From Sva-07 sp963743825 (GTDB taxonomy: Bacteria > Actinomycetota > Acidimicrobiia > Acidimicrobiales > Ilumatobacteraceae): a DNA stretch of 64,000 bases. Position numbers and translations under genes: made by a program. Below, in pieces: positions 19,201 to 29,500 of this stretch. The notes below the pieces were generated by a model. The model was not told where the DNA came from. It did not search any database and saw only the letters and a list, made by a program, of their open reading frames with translations. Every line of letters begins with the position of its first letter. Within the stretch, counting starts at the first letter, position 1. The stretch lies in contig CAVURC010000015.1 of assembly GCA_963743825.1 (NCBI GenBank), forward strand, positions 124,001 to 188,000, written 5' to 3'.

Positions 19201-20059
19201 GATCCACCTCGGGCTGGTCGGCCTCGTCGTCGACGACGACGACGAGGTTGGTCCGCGAGCCCTCGAGGCACACCGCCGCACCGGTGATCACAGCGGTATG
19301 GCCCGCACGTTGATCAACCTCGGGGTGGAGGCGTACTACGCATCGCAGTGGACGGTCGCGGCCGAGTGCTACCTGGAAGCAATGGATGCAGCCGAACGAG
19401 CCGGCAGCGCTGTCCTCTTGTCAGGCGCCGCGCTCAACAGTGCGGAGGTTCTCAGCGACCAGGGGCACTGGGAGCAAGCGCTCGAGCTCTTCGATCGTGC
19501 GATCAGGAACTATCGGGCGATCGGCTACGCCGTAGGTGTCGGTGCCGGGCACCTGTTCTCGGCCGTCGCCATGATGCGCCTCGGGCGACTCGATCAGGCT
19601 GCGACCATACTCGACGTCGCTCGGGGCGAATTGAGCGGGCTCGGCCAGGAGCTCGCCGACGACCTCGACTCCCGTCAGCTCGAACTCGATGTACTCACCG
19701 GCGGCGGAACGCTCGAGGACTGCACGACCCTCGAAGAACGGTTCGGCGCGGAACACCCGTTGATCACCCGTGTGCGACGTTGCCAGGCGATGGTCCTGCT
19801 CCGCGATGGCCGGGCCACCGATGCCCGATCGATGCTCGAGACCGACCTCGCAGGCAAGCTCTCCGGGGGATATGAACGGGCGATGAGCCTGCGGGCACTG
19901 ATCGTCGTGCTGGGTCGAGACAGCGCATCGGAGACCGCGCCCCTGGAGGCGGAGGCGTCGTCGATCCTCGCCGAGCTCGGTGTCACACGAGCACCACCGC
20001 TGGGCGAGTGCGACCTCGCCGTCGACTCCGCGTCGGTGGTCTCCTCACTCAGGAGCTGA
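16235..20059 (+). CDS. Soluble-adenylyl-cyclase-like protein: tandem cyclase domains, NTPase, TPR
   Basis: About 1,274 residues from the GTG at 16235, chosen because AGGAG lies upstream and the first domain starts soon after. The first cyclase domain carries the metal Asp in SADISGFTAL (about residue 44), the Lys in VIKFGGDALL (about 90) and the second Asp (about 94). The second cyclase domain is degenerate in its metal motif but keeps YTLMGDPVNTAARM (about 360-372), with the transition-state Asn and Arg. This split matches the pseudo-heterodimer of mammalian ADCY10. An NTPase follows (P-loop GLAGVGKS near 458, VVEDAHWID near 580, GNPLFAVELARAL), then a TPR-like C-terminal half. Such proteins make cAMP and sense cell state. 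It is paralogous to the truncated gene at position 1 and overlaps the convergent lipoprotein gene by 11 bases. Confidence 0.85.
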   Translation: METPIEPSSGNDALAAFVPRLAVELGRGPVPSWHSIEGSMLSADISGFTALSEKLAGKGKAGAEEITSLINTCFTALIDSAYNFGGEVIKFGGDALLILFRGEHHQRRAADAGLLMQRALHSSPAAKRANLTMTVGVAAGPFDVFLVGSGYRELLITGPRATEVIRLEGEAAKGDTLVDPLIAEHLPADMKLREEHGGWVVTGSTGDTPSGPGERYLGHEDLTPYVPAAVVEQLAAFAGLGGEHRLVTVGFVMVVGLAEQLHRLGPAGVAEALGSIVDDVVAACDAYGVTVLHTDIAPDGIKFVLCAGAPVSPGDTTDALLLASLDITASSSPFVIRQGIQAGRVFAGFLGSPHRRTYTLMGDPVNTAARMLGKAQDRDIVAVASAVNDTRAIFESEELEPFLVKGKTEPITAAKVRGVTGQVRRDAAGTRLVGRRHELEVLTHAIGELDGVIELVGLAGVGKSRLLDAAWGIAEGLTIYQGACTPYGAASPYSVYRPLMRGGSGIPIDASAELTGNRLTDLVAEYAPQLLSMLPLLALPFGAKVASTPEVDAIDPEFRRLRTHEVVVDFLDATLTGPILFVVEDAHWIDDASGDLTNHLVRASRERPWAGIITRRPEGPWEIPEVAQVTSLHLEPLDDDAIKELAIDVSTRPLADRDLDLIARRAQGNPLFAVELARALSDATSDDAELPDTIEQIIATRFDRLDPSARRLIRVASVLGNQFHEVILGALLNAVDRDTDVGEALAAAADSGAIAPRPGSRWGFNHALYRDTAYQGLPFTRRKQLHRLAAEIIEERAPDTAAVASLLSLHYSAARAHEQAWQYSLTAAEIAETQNATAEAAAALERAMASARYCRSVDASARSTVAEQLGDLYYVLGKVDQADRMYRLARRWNLDPLIDVSLMRKLGAVEERRGSSVRAIRWLRRADKQVPATTTDPSWLAARANVALAEAAVRARQGDDEACVSLARSALVDAEQAGDERSTALALERIHLGLVGLVVDDDDEVGPRALEAHRRTGDHSGMARTLINLGVEAYYASQWTVAAECYLEAMDAAERAGSAVLLSGAALNSAEVLSDQGHWEQALELFDRAIRNYRAIGYAVGVGAGHLFSAVAMMRLGRLDQAATILDVARGELSGLGQELADDLDSRQLELDVLTGGGTLEDCTTLEERFGAEHPLITRVRRCQAMVLLRDGRATDARSMLETDLAGKLSGGYERAMSLRALIVVLGRDSASETAPLEAEASSILAELGVTRAPPLGECDLAVDSASVVSSLRS

Positions 20060-20588
20060 AGGTGACCAGCACGCTGTGACCGCCGCCGGGAGCAGACGAG
20101 ATCGCCACCTGCCCAGACCCGTCAGGCCCGGCGAAGTCGTACACGGCGACCACTCCGTCCACAAACTGAGAGCGACTCGACTCGTACCCGGCGGCCGGAA
20201 GCTCGGCGTCGTAGAACGCCACGAGTTCGTCGAAGCCGAGCTCGGTGACCCCGCTGAAGCCGGCGTTGTCGCCCGACTGGCTCGACAGCTGGACTGCGAT
20301 GTCGTCGGGCAGGGGAAAGCTCGCTGCCACCGCGGCGGGAACCTCGGCGGAGCCGACCTGCACGAGCCCGTCGTCGGTCTCGAACTTTGCCTCCGTCTCG
20401 CCGAGCGGGCCGAGTACCACTGGCTCGTCGCCCTCGGGGAGGATCCGGTCCTCTCCCTCGGGCATCGAGCGAACGGTCGTCTCCAGCGTTGTGCTCTCGC
20501 CGCCGGACGTGCACCCCAACAGTGCGACAGCGCACGCGATCACCAGCGCACGCCTCACCGGATCGACACCGGAGGAGGGATCATCCAC
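20049..20588 (-). CDS. Putative lipoprotein, overlaps the giant surface-protein gene
   Basis: About 179 residues. VRRALVIACAVALLGCTSGG forms a lipoprotein signal with LLGC lipobox. The mature part starts with a Ser/Thr/Glu-rich linker, then a small alpha/beta domain (GFSGVTELGFDELVAFYDAELPAAGYESS) of the kind found in small envelope lipoproteins. The GTG at 20588 overlaps the stop of the giant gene upstream (GGATGA region), and a GTG at 20558 next to the signal is an alternative start. The overlap implies translational coupling, so it may work with the giant secreted protein. Confidence 0.72.
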   Translation of the reverse strand: MDDPSSGVDPVRRALVIACAVALLGCTSGGESTTLETTVRSMPEGEDRILPEGDEPVVLGPLGETEAKFETDDGLVQVGSAEVPAAVAASFPLPDDIAVQLSSQSGDNAGFSGVTELGFDELVAFYDAELPAAGYESSRSQFVDGVVAVYDFAGPDGSGQVAISSAPGGGHSVLVTFSS

Positions 20589-23500
20589 CCTTCACCTTGA
20601 TGCCACCGAGCAACACCAGGTCACCGTCGTCATAGAGCACGCCGTTGTCGTACAGCACGGCGTCAGTGGTCGGGTTCCAGATCGTGATCTGGAAGAAGTC
20701 GATCCCGCCATTGTCGATGCCCTGCACACGGAACCGGTATTGCGTGCCGCCTCCTGTGGTACCGACGCCCTCGGCGATGGCGATGGCGTCGTTCACGATG
20801 AGGTAGTCGTACCGTGTCGACTTGAAGAGGAACTGGCCGAGCAGGCGCAGCTGGGTCTCGCCGGTGGGCAACGTTGCATTCTGCTTGTAGCGGGCGTCGT
20901 AGCCGAAGAACGCCGGTGCGCCCCAACGAGGTGTCGCCGGGCTTGCCTCGGCGCCGGACCAGTACGCGCCCGAGCCGGTGACTCGCCCGTTCGTGGTCGG
21001 GTCGTAGACGACCACGAACTCGTACAGCTCGCTGTCCGATTCGCCGTTGGCGTCCGTCAAGGTGACGGTGACCGGATACACCCCGGTCTCGGCGTACACC
21101 TTGTTGGCGACGAGCGAGCCCGTCCCCGTGGCAGACGCAGGCGGTGTGACCGCGGCCGGTGACGTCGTGCCGTCGCCCCAGTTGACGATTGCCGTGAAGG
21201 AGTCGTACGGTGCCGACGCGTCTGAGAAGGTTGCCCCGATCGTGACTCCGGCCGCGAGCAGCTGCGGAGTCGTCGGCGCGCTCGAGATCCGTGATCACCG
21301 GAGCGCCGGACGGCGCGATCACCGTGACGGTTGCTCCGTCGGTGTCGACGAGGCCACCCGCGTCGGTCACGGCGACGACGACCTCATACGATCCGGGTCG
21401 CTCGTACTCGTGGGTACCGGAGAGGCTCCCGAAGTTCGGCGGCGTCGGCGACGTCGGATCCACGTTCTCCGTCGGAGTGCCGTCGCCCCAGTTGATCGTC
21501 GCGGTGAACGAATCCAGTGGGACGGATGCGTCGGAGAACGTGGCGCTGACGGTGACCGGCGACGTGATCAGTTGGTTGCCGGTCGGGGCGCTGACGGATC
21601 GGATCAATGGGGGTGCGACCTGCACGATCTGGAAAGGCGCCGATCCGGACTTGGCGTTGCCGAGGACGTCGGTCGCCGTGTAGTTCAGCGTGTACGAGCC
21701 GGGCTGGATCGGCAGCGGGTCACCGCTGGCGACCGGCACTCCGTCGATGTCGAGTGCGCAGGTGACGAGGCTCGTGTCACGGCAGATGACGTCAACGCTG
21801 CGTGTACCTGTGGCGTACGACGGCGTCCCCGCCCCAGCGAGCACGCCCAGGACGACCCGCGGTGCTCCGTCGGCGTCGATGCGGACGGTCCCGGCCGTGA
21901 TCCGGCCGGCATCGGTGACCACCTGCCAGTTCTGTACACCGTCGGCAGAGATGGTGAAAGTATCTCCGGCGACGAGCTTGCCCGGTCGGGCGACCCCGTT
22001 GACCGACACCGTTGCCGGCGTCGCAGCGTTCTCGATCGTTATCGTCACCGAGTTCTCGAACCAGCCCGACGTGGGCGGCATAGGCGCGGTGACCAGCAGT
22101 TCGGCGGGCGGAGGCGGCGGCGGGGGTGGCGGCGGCGGTGCCCCGACCTGGCCGAAGTTCCGCGCCTTGTTGGTGGCGTAGCCGACATTTCCGGCGAGAT
22201 CCTTCGCCTGCACGATGAACTCGACACTGACCGTCGCAGGAGCGAGAGTCAGCGAACCGGTCCAGCGATTCGTTCCCGGGCTACGCGCGAGGTCGAGCCC
22301 TCTCCAGTCGACGACTTCGGTGCCGGGAACAGGGTTCTCCGCCACGAGCAGATACACCCGATCGACCTCGCTCAGGGCGTCCCCAGCGGTCAGCGAGACG
22401 GTGAGCACCCCATCCGAAATCGAGGAGTCGACGGCACCAATCGTGGGCGGCGTGAAGTCGGTAATGACGGGGTCGGAGTAGTAGACGACGACGTCGATGT
22501 CGCCGTCGAGGCGCTGGACGGCCTCGTCATTGCGGTACTGGCCCGTGGCCAACACGAGCTGTTGGCGCTCACCCGCCGCCCCCGTGGTGGTGGTGATGTC
22601 CAGCGGCTTGGTCGGGAAGACGCCCGACGTGAGCGCCGGTTCGGGCTGACTCTGCTCTTCGTCGAATACCGGCGTGGCGATGACGGGATCGGGCAGGGAT
22701 CGGTAGCTCGAGGCCATGTCGAGGACGATGGCACCGTGAGCGACTTCGGCCAGCTGGGTGGTGTCGGCTGGATCCACGACGGACACGTCGGTGGACGTCT
22801 TCGGCTGGATCGGACGGCCCGGTGACACGATGACCAGTTCCTCGCCGTCGGCGCCGGTGTTCGAGAAGTACACGCCACGGTCGCTCGAGTTCTCGTCGTT
22901 CGTCGGTTCGAGGGAGGCGCGCGCAGCGACGGAGTGCCGGTCGCATCCGGGGTGGCCACGTTGGTCGGTGCCGCCGGGAGCGCCTGGGTCTCGAGACCGA
23001 CCCGGTAGAACGGCAGGCCGTAGAAGGTCGACTCCTGCACTGCCTTCTCGTCGTAGACGCTGAAGGTCTGGAGCCCCGCGACGTAATCGTTCTTCGCCCA
23101 CGCGAGGGCTTGGCCCACCGTGGTAGAGCCGTCACCGGTCTCGAACGGCGTCGTGAGCTGCGTCGCAAAGAGCGCCATCAGCTGCTCGGTGTAGGCGACC
23201 GTCTCGGTGTCGCCGTAGCCGAACCCCGTGTTGCCGACGTACAGCGAGCCCAGCTGACCCATCGTCTGCGCCCAATCGACATTGGTGCGTCCGATGGTGA
23301 TGTCGCTGACGGAGAGCCCAGAGTGGCAGCCCATCGAGAACACGAGCGACTGGGCGAGCGCATCGGCGCCCAGCGTCGTGCGGACCTCCTGCGCGATCAG
23401 GTTGTCGTCGAAGCTGACGACCTTGTCGCCGATCGCAGGAAGCGAGCGGTAGTGGTCGAAGTGCGCATTGAGCGACACGAGCGCATTCGTCGCTGCTTCC

Positions 23501-26500
23501 CGCAATTTCTGCGTGGCCTGTTCCGCCGTCCAGCCGTCGCCCGTCAAGCTCAACGGATCCGGGCCGAGCGCGAGTTCGTCGTCGACGGCTGGGATCGTGT
23601 CGCGGAGGATGTCGGCGATCGCCGCCGAGCCATCGGCGAGGAAGTCGTAGCCGAGTACCGTGGCGGTGTCGATGTCGAGCCTGCCGTCGAAGTCGACGTA
23701 GGTGTCGAGCGCGTCGGCGATCTCGTCGGGGGTCTCCACGACCCGCCCGAGTGCGAGGTCGGTGACGTACAGGTAGCGGTCACCCAGCGAGCGGGCGGCG
23801 GCGTCGCCGTAGGGCTCGTCGGACAGGATGCTGCTCTCCCAGAACACCGAGGTGAACGCGTTGCGCCCGCTCGGCGTCGTGCCGGTGAGGTCTCCGTCGA
23901 ATTCGTGACGGAAGTCGTACTCGTTGGCGATCTGCGTCTCGTCGGCGAGACGAGCCATGGGGATCAACTCGTCGGGGCCGAGGATGACGACGTGGGTGAG
24001 CTGACCGCGCACCGGATCGATGATCACGTCGTTGATCGCCGCGACCACCGCGTTTGCGGCATCGGGATCACACGATCCACCGGCGCTGTCCCAGGCGTCG
24101 TACGCGGCCTGGACCGCCGGGTACGCGTCGACCGGCACGACGACCGGCGTGATGCCGAGGCTCGGGTCCGCCGCCGCCGCAGCGACGAGGCGGTCGGCGG
24201 CGGTACGCACGGTCGTGCGGCCGCTGACGCCGTAGAGCTGTTCGAGCCGGCGCTCGTTGATCAGCAGCAGCGTGTCGGCGCCGACAAGAGAGGGACGGGC
24301 CGCCGCCGTGCCCATGAACGTGTCGATCGTGATCGGCGCGCACACCGGGCGGGCGTCGGCTTCGAGGACCTTGAGCTGGAGCGCGGCGGGCTGCACGTTC
24401 GTCGCGCCGTTCGCGCCGTAGACCTGGATGTAGTAGGTCCCGGCGTCGAGTCGACCGGTGCTGAGGGTCTCGGTCTTCGTCCCGTCCGCGTTCGACACGC
24501 CAATCACTCCAAGCGACGGGTCGACGTCGTCGAGCCCGGGGTAGTCCTCCAACGGTTCGGCATCGCTCGTGTCACCGTTGGGGTCGGTGACGGCGAACAG
24601 CGGGGCATCGTCGCTCGTGCGGCTCAGCGCACCACTGGTGCCGACGTCGCTCCGTCCACCCCACAGCACGAGGTCAAGGTCGGCGTCGAGGTTCGAGAGT
24701 TCGACGACGAGCTCGTCGTCCTCGGCCACCTCGATCTCGAACACGTCGATATCGTCGGCGTCGGTAATGTAGGTGAGATAGACGACATCCTCGTCGGCCA
24801 GGGTGGTTTCGTCGGGTGTGGTGAAATCGTTCGGTTCGGTTCCTTCGACGACCGTCACACTCGCGGTGGCGGGAATGGAGATGTCGGTGCCCACCACTCG
24901 GGCGACACCCGAGAGCGAGGTCGACCCCAGCGTGAGTGTGGGTAGCACGTCGAAGCTCACCGTGTAGGCCACGCCGGGTTGAGCGACGAACGACCAGGTC
25001 AGCACGTCACCGAATCGTGTCGGCTCGACGTCAGCGGGCGTTGCGGCGCCGGTGACACGACCGGATCCGGTGACGTAGCTGGCGTTACGCGGCATCTGGA
25101 TCTGGAGGTCGATCGTTCGTGCGCTGCTCGCGGTGAGCGTGAACTCCGCGGCGAACCTCGCCGAGCCGACCGTGTCGCTTGGAAGGGCACTCACGTCGAC
25201 ATCGGCGAAATCGACACCCCCGAACGCGAGCGAGTTCGGATCGAGGAAGGCCAGCAGCAGGTCACCGAGCGTGAACCCGTCGAGCAGGTCGCCGACGCCG
25301 AGCGCGGTGAGCAGATCGGCGATGTCGATCTGGCCGTCGAAGCCCGCGAGCTGTGACAGATCGGCGAGCGTCAGCTGGCCGAGCTCTTGCGGTGTCAGGT
25401 CACCGAGTGTCAGGTTCCCGAGGTCGATGGTGATGTTGAGCGCATCCTCCAGCGCCTTGACCGTGACGAAGCGCAGGACCGGCTCGATGTCGGCCAGCGT
25501 GATGGGATGGGTTCCGGCGAAGATGTCGTCGAGCGTGACGTCGCCCAGGCGTTCCAGATCGCCGAGTGCGAGGTTGAGATCGGCGATCGCTGCCAGGATG
25601 TCGGCCTCGAGACCGACCACGGGCTTGCCGGTGAACGGGTCGATGATTGCGTCGACGAGATCGGCAAACGTGCCGACCGGCAGTCCGTTGAGCAATGCGC
25701 CGAGCGTGACCGCGTCCAACTCCACGTTTCCACGGGGAAGGTCACCGAGCGTCAGATCGTCGAGCGACGTCAAGTCGTCGAGCGTGAGTCCGGCGAGCTG
25801 GATCGCGGCAAGGACCTGGGCTTCGGTCACGCCGAGCAGAGCGGCGACGAGTTCGGCGAGCGCGATCCCCTCCGTGGCGGATTGGATCTGCTCGAGCATC
25901 ACGTCACCGGAAATGGCGCCGGCGCGCAGTGCGTCACCGAGGGTGCCGCGCTCGCATTCGACGAGGCCGCAGTCGAGCAGCGCGGGGTTCACCGCGCGGA
26001 GCGGGACGGCGCGCAACGGGCTGCCGAGCACGTCCACCGCCCGCAGTGGCGTGTCCGCCAGCGTGGTCGTCCCGAGCTGCACGGCCCGCAACGGCACCGC
26101 GCGCAGGGGCACCGCACGCAGCGGCACTGCCCGCAGCGGAACGGCACGCAACGGGATCGCACCCGGCGCAACCGCCCGGAGTGGAATTGCACCGAGTGAG
26201 GTCCCGGCGAGATCGACCGCCCGCAGCGGGACTGCCCGCAATGGCGTGCCATTCACGTCCAGCGCCCCGAGGGCGGTGTTCGCGAGAGAGATGCCACCGA
26301 GCGGCACGGCCCTGAGCGGGACGGCCCGGAGTGGGACGGCGCGCAGCGGGATCGCCCCGATCGTCGTGTCAGCCAGGACGGCTCGCAAGGGGACCGCCCG
26401 CAGCGGGACGGCGCGCAGTGGCACACCGCGGATGCTGAGGTCGTTGATCGTCGTCGTGTCGAGGTCGACACCACTGTCGCAGTCGAAGCCGGCGCCGATG

Positions 26501-29500
26501 CCGGCGAGCACCTCGCACCAGTCGAAAATCTCGCCACCTTCCTCCAGTGGCACGGCGCGCAGCGGTACGTCGGCAAGCATCACCGCCGAGATCGGAACCG
26601 CGCGCAGCGGGGCGCCTTGCACCTGGATGGCGGACACCGGTGTTCCGTTGACGTCGACGGCGCGCAGCGGAGCAGCATCCAGCGTGATCGACGTGGTGAC
26701 CGCCCGCAGCGGGCTGGCGTTCAGCTCGACGGCGCGCAGCGGTGTGCTCTGCGGCCCGGGCTGGTCGAGATCGATCGCCGACACGGGCACGGCCCGCAGC
26801 GGGACCGCACGCAACGGGACGGCGCGCAGTGGCGAAGCGTTGCGCTCGACCGCTCGGAGGGGTACGGCCCGCAGCGGGATCGACCCGATCGGGCTGGCGC
26901 CGAGCGCGGTGTCTTCGACCAGCACGGCGCGCAGTGGCGAGTCCGCCACGTTGACGGCGCGCAGTGGCACGGCACGCAACGGAGCGGCATCGATCGAGGC
27001 GCCGCGCAGGGTGGCCTCGAGCAGCGACAGGTCATCGAGGGCGGCGTCGCAATTCGCGTACTCCGCGAGCAGTTCGTCGCCGAGGTACTCGCACCACACG
27101 TTCGGCTCACCGGGTGCGACGGCGCGGAGCGGGACGGCACGCAGCGGCGTCGAGCCGAGGGCGATCGACGCGAGCGACACGGCGCGCAGCGGCGTGCCGT
27201 CGACGTCGACCGCCCGGAGCGGAGTTGCAGCGAGTGCACCCGCAGGGGTGTTGGCATCTGCTGGATCACCGGCGGCGAGCACCTGCCCGAAGGTCAAGCT
27301 GCTCAGCGGTTCACGCTTCAGGTCGGGTGACAGCGCGATGATGCGCTCCCATCCTCCCTCGATGCCGATGTTGACGAGCGGGATCGCCGAGAGCACATCG
27401 GACCCGAGGATCACGGCTCGGAGGGGCGTCGCACCGAGCTGGATCGATGCCAACGACGTGTCCTCCGGACCGATCGACGAGATCGACGACGCCGCGACGT
27501 TGGGCGATCCACCGCCGGAGCGGGCAACGGCATTGCGGTCGAGCGTGTTGACCGCGATCCCCGACGGCGCCACCGCGAGGGTCGACGGTGTATCGGTCGC
27601 AACGCCGAGATCGAAGTCGAGCGACACGCCGATCGGGGCTGCCGCGCCCCTGACGGTGACGGCACCACCCGATCGGTCGACGGTCAGCGCACCGGCGTCG
27701 ACGGTGTCGAAGGTTCCCCCGGCACAGTCACCCGTCGTGCACGACACGAGTGGGTACACGTCATCGGTGGTCGGCACGTAGTCGCCCGTGGCGTTCGCGC
27801 GCAAGGTGCCGTCCGCCGTGAAGGTTCCGCTCGGTAGCTCCAGGCGTCCGTAGTTCGCGTCGGCAGAAGCGGGACCATCGACACCGAACTCGAGGATCGA
27901 GGTGTCGGTTGACCGCGAAGTCGTTCTGCGACCGCAGTACCGCCCCGGGTGCCACCGAGATGGTGCCCTGTGAGTCGAAGGCGGCCGAGGAGGTCTGGAT
28001 GTCGACCGTGCCGCTGATGACATCGATGAGGCTGTCAACCCCGCTGTTCCAGGTGAGTCCCGGACCGATCGGGGTCACGCCAGATCCCAGGAACAACACG
28101 ATGCCCGAGTTCGCGATCAGGCCTCCGCCGCTGAAGCTCGCACCATCGCCGGCGTCGATGAGCCCACCCTGGGGCCCGGCGGGGAGACCCTCGAGCGTGA
28201 CCACCTGCCCGCCACTGTCGACGGTGACGTCAGCTTCGACGCCCAGCACGCCGCCTCTGTTTACGTAGAGCACGCCGGTTGGCGACACCGTGGAGTCAGC
28301 GGTCAGGTCGAGCCGACCGAAGATCGTCAGTTCTCCTCCGAGGGTCAGCCTGCCGATCGAGGTGACCGTCGTGGCGGCGAGAATCGGAGACGTGCCGACG
28401 GGCACGATTGCGGCCTCGCCTGCGGCGGGGACGGCTCCGGTGCTCCAGTTCGCAGCGTCATCCCACACGGCACCGGCGGCGGTGTTGGTGAACGTCGCAA
28501 CGAACGGATCGGCCGGCGGTACTGCGTACGCGTAGATGGCGCCGGCAGTAGGACCGTTGCTGTTGGTGTCCTCGGGGGCGCCAACGATCACGCGTTCGCC
28601 CGAGATCGCAACGGCGTCACCGAAGCGCTCCTGGTTCGCGCCATCGGGGGCGCGCAACGCCTCGCGTTCGAGCCACGTTGGGCCGCTGCGATCGAACACG
28701 TACGCGGTGCCATCGCGGAACGGGACGCCGCTGAGCGAGCCGGCGCCGGCACCGACGATGATCACGTCACCGTCGACCGCAACATCGGAACCGAAGACGT
28801 TGCCGGTGTCGGCATCCGATGCCTGCAGCTTGACCGGTGACGAGAAGCTGCCGGGCACACCCTCGTACACCCAGGCCGCGCCGGCGTGGAGCTCGCCAGC
28901 ACTGTTCAGCCGCTCGCCGATCACCATGGTGGCGCCGTCAATCTCGATCGAGTTGCCAAACTGCCCGACTCCGCCATCGGGGCTGGCCAAGATCTCGTCG
29001 GCTGTGTCGTTCCACGTTCCGGCGGAACGCTTGTAGGCGTACACCCGGCCGCCGAATTCCTCCGGCGCACCGACAGCGGCATACGCATCGCCGTTCCCGA
29101 GATCGACGATCGCCACCTCGGCGCCGAACGACGCGTTGATGGGGCTGGGAGGCAGGGACAGCTCGACCTCCGACGCGGCACTCAGTGACCGCACCCTGAC
29201 CGATTGGAACGTTCCCAGCTGGCCGATGATCAGCATGTCGCCGTCGATGTCGAAGACGTCACCACCGATCACCGTGTTGATCACGAACGGAGTCTCCGTG
29301 TTGAGACGCGTGTACAGGTAACCACCTGCGGCAATGACGTTGCCCTGGATGGCCACACTCGAAGCCGGGTTGCCGAGCGCCTGGCGGAACACCCAATCGC
29401 CGCCGACGAACTCGTAGACCAACGTTTCGCCGCTTGGATCCGGAGCGCCGACGACCGCCCAGTCACCGTCGATGTCGACGTCGAAACCGAATCGCTCGAT

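Noticed and set aside
25990..27430. Possible CRISPR array or non-coding tandem repeat
   Set aside because: The repeats are in-frame 15-mers with variable coding spacers, not constant repeat-spacer units, and they lie inside one long coding frame.
25133..27781. 882-residue plus-strand open frame rich in ARSGTARNGTARSG
   Set aside because: It is the antisense of the PLRAV repeat region. The composition follows from the 15-bp coding repeats on the minus strand, and no start signal or domain supports it.
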